Below, in pieces: positions 8,093-13,866 of a stretch of 22,960 bases of DNA. Position 1 is the first letter of the stretch. Each line of letters opens with the position of its first letter. The DNA comes from an uncultured Bacteroidales bacterium. GTDB taxonomy: Bacteria > Bacteroidota > Bacteroidia > Bacteroidales > F082. The notes beneath the pieces are model-generated. The model was given only the letters and a program-made list of their open reading frames with translations. It was not told where the DNA came from and did not search any database. The stretch covers positions 1 through 22,960 of the forward strand of contig CALBNP010000047.1 of assembly GCA_937896505.1 (NCBI GenBank), written 5' to 3'. The translations under genes and the position numbers were made by a program.

Positions 8093-8884
8093 CTGTATCT
8101 CTTCAACTTTTTTCTGTAAGTCTTGTACGGTTTGGATGAGTTGTTTTTCGCGCATGGTGTTTTCGCTTCGTTCGGGCATTTCGGCGGAGATGTAGTGAAC
8201 GAATTTCCACACCTCTTTTATGTCGGAGGCGGGCAAGTCGTAGGGATGATAGAGCGGATTGAGCGAGCTGAGCGTGAGTTTCCCTTGGTGTTCAATCTTG
8301 TTTTCCACAATCTTGAACACGATGCCGTCGTCTTGGGTGAGCACGATGTAAGGCTGTCCGCTGCGGATGAAGGTCCAGTCGAGCACATATTCGCCGGTGA
8401 CGTATGAACCGTCGGGGATGGGAAGCATCGAGTCGCCGCTGATTTGGAAAGTGCGGTATTTGCGGTCGCGCGAGAGGAACGGCATTGTGAAGGTGGGCAG
8501 CACCTTGATGTATTCTGGGTCGGCAAATCCGGTGGCATAGCCGGCTTTGGCGCGCTCGTTCACGAGTTCGATGTTCTCGTTGTTGTCGGCATTGACGGTG
8601 GTGGCCAGCACACGTAAGTTGCTGCCTTTCAGATGCACATCGTAGCCGCGTTCGAGTTGGAGCAGTTGGCTCTCGCTGATGGTTGTCAAATCAACCTTCA
8701 CCAAAGTGTCGATGGCAATGCCGAAATATTTGGAGAAGGCAATCAGGGCTTCGATGTTAGGTTCCGAAACTTCGTTTTCGTAGCCGCTCAAGGTGGAGCG
8801 TTTCATGTTGAGCGCAAAGGCAACGTCGTCTTGCGTGCGGTTGCGGTGCTTGCGGAGGAATTTGATGTTGTTGCTGAAATACAT
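8075..8884 (-). CDS. XRE-family regulator with S24 (LexA/CI-like) peptidase domain
   Basis: A 269-residue cytoplasmic DNA-binding protein. Residues about 6-62 are an XRE helix-turn-helix (IKFLRKHRNRTQDDVAFAL ... RSTLSGYENEVSEP). Residues about 110-215 form an S24 domain: Ala114-Gly115 in RAKAGYATGF is the likely self-cleavage bond, Ser152 in SGDSMLP the nucleophile and Lys191 in IVFKIVEN the general base. The C-terminal 30 residues are a predicted coiled coil (LIQTVQDLQKKVEEIQLKL), perhaps for oligomerisation. Proteins of this architecture repress DNA-damage or phage genes until RecA-stimulated cleavage. It is transcribed away from dinB and the DnaE-type gene, with one small gene between, so it is the obvious candidate to control them. 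That regulatory link is inferred from position. No operator was identified with confidence. Confidence 0.88.
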   Translation of the reverse strand: MYFSNNIKFLRKHRNRTQDDVAFALNMKRSTLSGYENEVSEPNIEALIAFSKYFGIAIDTLVKVDLTTISESQLLQLERGYDVHLKGSNLRVLATTVNADNNENIELVNERAKAGYATGFADPEYIKVLPTFTMPFLSRDRKYRTFQISGDSMLPIPDGSYVTGEYVLDWTFIRSGQPYIVLTQDDGIVFKIVENKIEHQGKLTLSSLNPLYHPYDLPASDIKEVWKFVHYISAEMPERSENTMREKQLIQTVQDLQKKVEEIQLKLNL

Positions 8885-8895
8885 GGTGTTTTGTT

Positions 8896-9016
8896 GACTG
8901 TGTGGGTTATTGACTATGTGTTTTGTTGACTATGTGACTGTGTGGTTTATTGACTGTGTGACTGTGTGTTTTGCTGACTATGTGACTGTGTGACTGTGTG
9001 GTTTATTGACTATTTG
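8896..9016. repeat. Minisatellite-like array of GACTRTGTG
   Basis: Nine copies of the 9-mer GACTGTGTG or GACTATGTG and a degenerate tenth copy (GACTATTTG, 9008-9016) occur in 121 bp, either head-to-tail or separated by spacers such as GTTTATT and TTTTGTT. There is a higher-order pattern: TTTTGYTGACTATGTGACTG occurs twice and a GGTTTATTGACT-like block three times. The array fills the gap between the small four-helix-bundle gene and the regulator's start codon. Its last unit supplies the stop codon (9012-9010) of the four-helix-bundle gene. It would be transcribed in the leader of the regulator gene. Such arrays vary in copy number by slippage. Confidence 0.85.
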
Positions 9017-9378
9017 GATTTGTTCCCGTTTAATTTGTTAATAAGATAAGTGATGAATTTTCCTATCGAATTTGAAAGATGTTTTGTTTCAGCAATGAGC
9101 TTAATGGCTTGTTCATGTGTGCAATATCCAATCTTATCACTTAAATATAACATGTTTCGCACTTCGGCGCAACTGCCCTTGGCGATTCTTAAATATTTGA
9201 TCATGATTTTGTCGGAATTGTAATCAGAACCTTCTGCAATGTTGTTTGATATGGAAACTGCGGCTCGTTGAATCTGATCTTTAAATCCCCAATCTTTGTT
9301 GTCTTTCATTAGTAAATAGATGCTTATGCCTAAATCTTGAGCATCTTGCCAAATTCTTAAATCTTCAAATGCTTCCAT
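9010..9378 (-). CDS. Four-helix-bundle protein (23S rRNA intervening-sequence protein family)
   Basis: A small 122-residue helical protein. It carries the family signature FEDLRIWQDAQDL near the start, then QIQRAAVSISNNIAEGSDYN, then YLRIAKGSCAEVRNMLYLS and GYCTHEQA. Length is typical of the family (about 110-130). Members were first found inside intervening sequences of 23S rRNA genes but also stand alone across Bacteroidota genomes. The fold is shared with Avd, the accessory protein of diversity-generating retroelements. The cellular role is unknown. No rRNA or reverse transcriptase is visible here. It ends inside the GACTRTGTG array and lies upstream of the XRE-S24 gene on the same strand, so it may share a transcript with that regulator. 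It may be a mobile passenger rather than part of the neighbouring repair system. Confidence 0.85.
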   Translation of the reverse strand: MEAFEDLRIWQDAQDLGISIYLLMKDNKDWGFKDQIQRAAVSISNNIAEGSDYNSDKIMIKYLRIAKGSCAEVRNMLYLSDKIGYCTHEQAIKLIAETKHLSNSIGKFITYLINKLNGNKSK

Positions 9379-9549
9379 GATGTTTTTTGTTATTTGTTTA
9401 TAGCGTGTTGTATATCATCAAGTTGTTCTGTCAGTTTTTCACGGAGTCAACGATACTCGCAGTCTCAAAGTCAAAAAAATCAAAAAATATCTGTTTTGTT
9501 TAAAAATAAATGATTAAATTTACGTCGTGAAATTTGATTAAAAACTCGT

Positions 9550-9578
9550 CAAAAGTACAGCTTTTTTGCGAAATACAA
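9550..9578 (-). promoter_or_regulatory. Possible promoter for the four-helix-bundle and regulator genes
   Basis: On the minus strand, TACTTTTG (9557-9550) fits TAnnTTTG exactly and TTG (9578-9576) lies 18 nt upstream. Transcription would begin near 9543 and read toward 9378, leaving a leader of about 165 nt. The 219-bp divergent region 9379-9597 is AT-rich and must also hold the dinB promoter. The best plus-strand candidate, TTTG 9495-9498 with TAAATTTA 9515-9522, has a short 16-nt spacing and a mismatch, so it is not listed separately. Confidence 0.4.
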
Positions 9579-9597
9579 GAAAAAAACGAAGAAAATA

Positions 9598-10746
9598 ATG
9601 GAACGCACGATTTTGCATCTTGATTTGGACACCTTTTTCGTGTCGGTCGAACGGCTGATTAACCCAGTCTTGGAGGGCAAGCCGGTGGTGGTGGGTGGCA
9701 TGTCGGATAGGGGAGTGGTCTCCACTTGCAGCTATGAGGCCCGGCATTTTGGCGTACATTCGGCCATGCCTATGCGCACTGCCAAGCAACTCTGCCCGCA
9801 GGCAATCTTCATCCGCGGCGATATGGATTTGTATAGCCGCTATTCGCGCCTCGTGACCGAAATCATTGCCGACAGCGCGCCGGTGTATGAAAAAATGTCC
9901 ATCGATGAGCATTATCTCGACTTGACGGGAATGGACCGCTTCCACGATTGCTGTTTGTGGTCGCACGAACTGCGGCAACGCATCATACGCGAGTCGGGGC
10001 TGCCTATCTCGTTTGGCCTTTCGGAAAACAAGACCGTTTCGAAGATTGCCACGGGGCAAGCCAAGCCTAATGGCGAACTTCACATCCTTACACCTTATAT
10101 TAATAGCTTCCTCGACCCGCTTTCGGTGCAGAAAATTCCGATGGTGGGCGCAAAAACCTATGCTTTGCTGCGCTCGATGGGCGTGGAGAAAATCGGTACG
10201 TTGCGTCGGTTGCCACCTGTGGCGATGGAGCAGGCGCTTGGCAAGCCGGGTCTCGATATCTGGAAGAAAGCCAACGGCCACGATGCTTCGCCAGTGGTGC
10301 CTTATCAGGAACAGAAATCGATGAGCAAGGAACGGACTTTTGAACAAGATACCATTGATGTGGCTGCCATCAAGCAATGGCTGTCGGCCATGGTGGAAAG
10401 CCTCGGCTTCGACCTCCGTACTCAACGCAAGATGGCGGGTTGCGTGACGGTGAAAATCCGCTATTCCAACTTTGATACACACGACATGCAGCAACGCATT
10501 CCCTACACTGCTTTCGACCATGTGCTTCGACGCACTGTGATGGCTGTCTTTGATAAACTTTATAACCGTCGCATGATGATCCGGCTGGTAGGCGTGCGCC
10601 TGAGCGAACTCGTCAGCGGAACGCCTCAGCTTGATTTGTTTGACGACAACACTGAACTCACCCAACTCTATTCTGCCATGGATAAAATACGACAACGCTT
10701 TGGGAAACAATCGCTTGCGCGGGCATCTTCGGTTTGCCTGTGCTGA
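9598..10746 (+). CDS. dinB: DNA polymerase IV (Y-family translesion polymerase)
   Basis: A 382-residue Y-family polymerase that copies past damaged bases with low fidelity. The N-terminus MERTILHLDLDTFFVSVE contains the metal-binding Asp9 and the steric-gate Phe14. SIDEHYLDLT carries the catalytic Asp103-Glu104. Thumb HhH and little-finger regions follow (IPMVGAKTYALLRSMGV; SKERTFEQD). QLDLFDD at 344-350 is a good beta-clamp binding motif, close to where E. coli Pol IV ends; here about 32 further residues follow. Because the catalytic residues are intact, this is a true polymerase and not an inactive ImuB-like protein. ATG 9598 begins directly with the conserved palm. It forms a tandem pair with the DnaE-type polymerase 72 bp downstream and is divergent from the XRE-S24 regulator. 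Confidence 0.93.
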   Translation: MERTILHLDLDTFFVSVERLINPVLEGKPVVVGGMSDRGVVSTCSYEARHFGVHSAMPMRTAKQLCPQAIFIRGDMDLYSRYSRLVTEIIADSAPVYEKMSIDEHYLDLTGMDRFHDCCLWSHELRQRIIRESGLPISFGLSENKTVSKIATGQAKPNGELHILTPYINSFLDPLSVQKIPMVGAKTYALLRSMGVEKIGTLRRLPPVAMEQALGKPGLDIWKKANGHDASPVVPYQEQKSMSKERTFEQDTIDVAAIKQWLSAMVESLGFDLRTQRKMAGCVTVKIRYSNFDTHDMQQRIPYTAFDHVLRRTVMAVFDKLYNRRMMIRLVGVRLSELVSGTPQLDLFDDNTELTQLYSAMDKIRQRFGKQSLARASSVCLC

Positions 10747-10749
10747 GAT

Positions 10750-10796
10750 GCGATAAATCGGCGTATTTTCAAGGAGACGCGATAAATCGGCGTCTC
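10750..10796. repeat. Duplicated 15-mer with hairpin between dinB and the DnaE-type gene
   Basis: GCGATAAATCGGCGT occurs twice, at 10750-10764 and 10779-10793. The second copy sits inside a perfect 7-bp inverted repeat: GAGACGC (10774-10780), loop GATAAATCG, GCGTCTC (10790-10796). The first copy begins 3 bp after the dinB stop. It may be an intergenic repeat family, an mRNA processing or attenuation hairpin, or a protein-binding site. The second stem is followed by TACATT, not a U-tract, so a classical terminator is unlikely. Confidence 0.7.
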
Positions 10797-10818
10797 TACA
10801 TTAAACACTAAACTAACA

Positions 10819-13734
10819 TTGTTAAATATTCATTCATATAACAGCCTTTGCTACGGCACGATGCCGATAGAAACCTTGGTCGAGAAAGCCATCGCGCTGG
10901 GTTATTCAACCTTTCCTTTGACTGACATCAACACGACCATGGGCATGGCTGATTATGTGTTCGAATGCCAGAAACGGGGCCTTCGACCGGTGGCAGGGGT
11001 GGAGTTCCGTAATGGTAATGAGTTGCTTTATGTGGCTTTGGCGAAAAACAATGCGGGTTATGCCGAACTGAACCGTTTTCTCACCCAGCACAACCTAAGC
11101 AAACAATCTTATCCCGAGACGGCGCCCGAATGGGGAAATGTCTTCGTGATTTATCCTTTTGGGAAACGGAAACCTGCTTCGCTGCACGATAACGAGTTTC
11201 TCGGTGTGCGTTTGTCGCAAATCACGAAAATCTATAATTGTCAGTCGTTTGAGAAAATGGTGGCGATGCAGCCTGTCACTTTCGCGGATGAGTCAGATTT
11301 TGCGGTTCACGAGAACTTGCGCGCGATTGACGAAAATGTACTCATTTCGCGCCTTTCTCCGGAGTCGTGTGCCTCGCCTGATGAGATTTTCTTGCCTAAG
11401 GAAAGGCTCAAGACTTCTTTTGCGCTTTATCCGCAACTTTTTGAAAATGCGGAACATCTGCTTGATTGTTGCGAAATCTCGATGGATGGTAGCGTGAAAA
11501 ACAAACGCACTTTTACGGGCAATGTCTTTGACGACAACGAACTGTTGCGCAAGTTGGCTTTCGATGGCATGTTTTATCGTTATGGCACGGCCAACAAGGA
11601 GGCTTACCGCCGTATAGAAAAGGAATTGCTTATCATCGAAAAGATGGGCTTTTGCGCCTATTTCCTCATCGCTTGGGACATTGTCCGCTATGCCGTGACG
11701 CAGGGATTCTATCATGTCGGGCGTGGCAGTGGAGCCAATAGCGTGGTGGCTTATTGCCTGAAAATCACCGATGTTGACCCGATTGAACTCGATTTGTATT
11801 TTGAGCGTTTCTTGAATCCCAAGCGGACAAGTCCACCCGATTTCGACCTTGATTTTTCGTGGCGTGAGCGTGATCAAATCATTGCTTATCTGTTTGATAG
11901 ATATGGTGCGGAGCATGTGGCGCTGTTGGGTGCAACGGTCACTTTCCAGCAAGATTCTCTCGTGCGCGAACTGGGCAAGGTGCATGGTTTGCCTAAAGGC
12001 GAAATCGACCAAATGGAAAGGAATCCGGGTGTCTTTGCCCAACAGAATGAGGTGGGGCGCATCATCCTTTCGGTCGCTGAACGCATTCGCGATTTTCCGC
12101 GTCAGCGTTCCATTCATGCGGGTGGCGTGCTGATAACCGAAAATCCCATCACCGACTTCGCTGCCTTGGATTTGCCTCCAAAAGGCTTCCCGACGACGCA
12201 ATTCGATATGTATTCGGCTGAAAAATTGGGCTTTGAGAAAATCGACATCCTAAGCCAGCGTGGCATTGCCCACATTCGTGACGCGGTGGAAATGGTGAAG
12301 CGCATCCGTGGTGTTGACATCGATATCCATCAAGTCAACGCATTGAAAAACGATGAGTTGATTCGTCGCCAGTTGCTGAAAGCCGAGACGTGTGGCTGCT
12401 TCTACATCGAAAGTCCGGCCATGCGGGGACTGCTGCGCAAGTTGCGTTGCTCTGACTATAATACGCTTGTCGCGGCAAGTTCCATCGTTCGCCCCGGCGT
12501 GGCCAGATCGGGCATGATGCGTGAGTTCATTCAGAGGTTTCATTATCCGGAAAATGTTGATTACAAGCATCCTGTGCTGAAAGAACTGCTTCATGAAACA
12601 TACGGCGTGATGATTTACCAAGAGGATGTGCTCAAGGTGGGCCATTATTTTGCGGGTTTGGATTTGGCTGAGGCCGATGTGCTGCGCCGCATGATGGGTC
12701 ACAAGATGCGTGACAAGTCGGAATTTGAGATAGTGAAACAGCGCTTTTTCGATAATTGCAAGGCCAAAGGCTATCCCGATGAGTTGGTTCTGGAGATTTG
12801 GCGGCAGATTGAGTCGTTTGCGAGTTATTCGTTTTCGAAAGCACATTCGGCCTCGTATGCGGTTGAAAGCTATCAAAGCCTTTATCTGAAGAGCCACTAT
12901 CCGCTTGAATTTCAGGTAGCTGTAATCAATAACTTCGGCGGTTTCTATCCTACTTGGTTTTATTTGAACGAGGCCCGCCGAATGGGTGCCAAAGTGCATC
13001 TGCCTTGCGTGAATCGGAGCGAGTATCTCACTTCGCTGAACGGGAAGACGATTTTTATGGGTTTTGTCCATTTGCAGGGGCTTAATCGTGAATTTGTGGA
13101 AAGTTTTGTGAATGAGCGTGCTACGAATGGTCCTTTCGCCGACTTTGATGATTTTGTGGCACGCGTTCCGTTTGGCTTGGAACAATTGGTCCTGCTTATT
13201 AGAGGTGGCGCGTTAGGCTTCACTCGTTTGAGTAAGGCGGAACTGCTTTGGAAGGCGCATCTCTGCAAAAACCAAGGAAAGAAAGAACAGACCGAAACGC
13301 TCTTTAGGATTGAGAACCAGCATTTTGAGTTTCCTGATTTCAAGACCGACGCCTTGGAAAATGCCTACGACGAAATCGAATTGTATGGATTTCCCGTCTC
13401 GTTGACGTGGTTCGATATGTTGCAGACTCGTTTCCGTGGTGAGTTGATGTCGGTGCAGATGATTCATTTCGTGGGCAAGTGCTATCGGATGTTGGGTAAG
13501 TTGGTCACTGTGAAATATGTCCACACTTGCAAGGGCGACTTGATGGCGATGGGTACTTTCGTGGATTGTACGGGCGAAGTGTTTGATACTGTGCATTTCC
13601 CGATGTCGCTGAAGGCTTATCCGTTTCAAGGTGATGGTGTGTATCTGCTTTTCGGGAAGGTGACCGAAGAGTTTGGACAAACTACGCTCGAAGTGGAAAA
13701 GATGGCCAAGATGGGCTATCGGCAAAGGGAATGA
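10819..13734 (+). CDS. dnaE: DNA polymerase III alpha-like (short, error-prone-type DnaE)
   Basis: A 971-residue C-family DNA polymerase, shorter than a housekeeping DnaE (about 1150-1250). The N-terminal PHP domain (LNIHSYNSLCYGTMPIETLV; PLTDINTTMGMADYV; PVAGVEF) lacks most metal-binding His residues, for example TDIN where active PHP domains have TDH. Polymerase motifs are intact: VGRGSGANSVVAYCL, catalytic Asp341 and Asp343 in PPDFDLDFS, and Asp476 in FEKIDILSQRG. HETYGVMIYQEDVL and FSKAHSASYAVESYQSLYLK follow. The C-terminal part resembles an OB fold (about 890-965); no clear QLxLF clamp motif was seen. The start appears to be TTG 10819: there is no ATG between the in-frame TAA at 10783 and the conserved HSYNS block. 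Position after dinB suggests a DnaE2/ImuC-like translesion role. The housekeeping DnaE should be elsewhere in the genome. Confidence 0.88.
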   Translation: MLNIHSYNSLCYGTMPIETLVEKAIALGYSTFPLTDINTTMGMADYVFECQKRGLRPVAGVEFRNGNELLYVALAKNNAGYAELNRFLTQHNLSKQSYPETAPEWGNVFVIYPFGKRKPASLHDNEFLGVRLSQITKIYNCQSFEKMVAMQPVTFADESDFAVHENLRAIDENVLISRLSPESCASPDEIFLPKERLKTSFALYPQLFENAEHLLDCCEISMDGSVKNKRTFTGNVFDDNELLRKLAFDGMFYRYGTANKEAYRRIEKELLIIEKMGFCAYFLIAWDIVRYAVTQGFYHVGRGSGANSVVAYCLKITDVDPIELDLYFERFLNPKRTSPPDFDLDFSWRERDQIIAYLFDRYGAEHVALLGATVTFQQDSLVRELGKVHGLPKGEIDQMERNPGVFAQQNEVGRIILSVAERIRDFPRQRSIHAGGVLITENPITDFAALDLPPKGFPTTQFDMYSAEKLGFEKIDILSQRGIAHIRDAVEMVKRIRGVDIDIHQVNALKNDELIRRQLLKAETCGCFYIESPAMRGLLRKLRCSDYNTLVAASSIVRPGVARSGMMREFIQRFHYPENVDYKHPVLKELLHETYGVMIYQEDVLKVGHYFAGLDLAEADVLRRMMGHKMRDKSEFEIVKQRFFDNCKAKGYPDELVLEIWRQIESFASYSFSKAHSASYAVESYQSLYLKSHYPLEFQVAVINNFGGFYPTWFYLNEARRMGAKVHLPCVNRSEYLTSLNGKTIFMGFVHLQGLNREFVESFVNERATNGPFADFDDFVARVPFGLEQLVLLIRGGALGFTRLSKAELLWKAHLCKNQGKKEQTETLFRIENQHFEFPDFKTDALENAYDEIELYGFPVSLTWFDMLQTRFRGELMSVQMIHFVGKCYRMLGKLVTVKYVHTCKGDLMAMGTFVDCTGEVFDTVHFPMSLKAYPFQGDGVYLLFGKVTEEFGQTTLEVEKMAKMGYRQRE

Positions 13735-13842
13735 TGAAACCCGCTTTTATTTGTGGCGATATAAAATCTTGTTCAATCAAGCCAAAATTGACACAAATCA
13801 GTTATTCCTTGAAAATTACCTTCATGAATGCAATTTTGTTCG

Positions 13843-13850
13843 TACTTTTG
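13843..13850 (+). promoter_or_regulatory. -7 box for the TonB-receptor operon
   Basis: TACTTTTG matches TAnnTTTG and lies 16 nt before the ATG at 13867, implying a very short leader. No convincing TTTG/TTG is seen at the usual -33 distance, so an activator or alternative sigma factor could be needed. The rest of the gap 13735-13842 shows no other clear signal. Confidence 0.45.
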
Positions 13851-13866
13851 CGTAATTATTTGACTT

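Noticed and set aside
8896..9016. CRISPR array
   Set aside because: Units are 9 bp and short-spaced with similar spacers; there are no unique spacers of 30 bp or more and no cas genes.
9010..9378. A diversity-generating retroelement, suggested by the Avd-fold protein
   Set aside because: No reverse transcriptase, template repeat/variable repeat pair or C-type-lectin target is visible in the window.
9538..10710. 390-codon minus-strand open frame opposite dinB
   Set aside because: dinB on the plus strand has all catalytic motifs; the antisense frame is His/Arg-rich with no recognisable domain and follows from dinB codon bias.
9598..10746. Possibility that the dinB-like gene encodes an inactive ImuB
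   Set aside because: Asp9, Asp103 and Glu104 are all present, so an active Pol IV is the better call.
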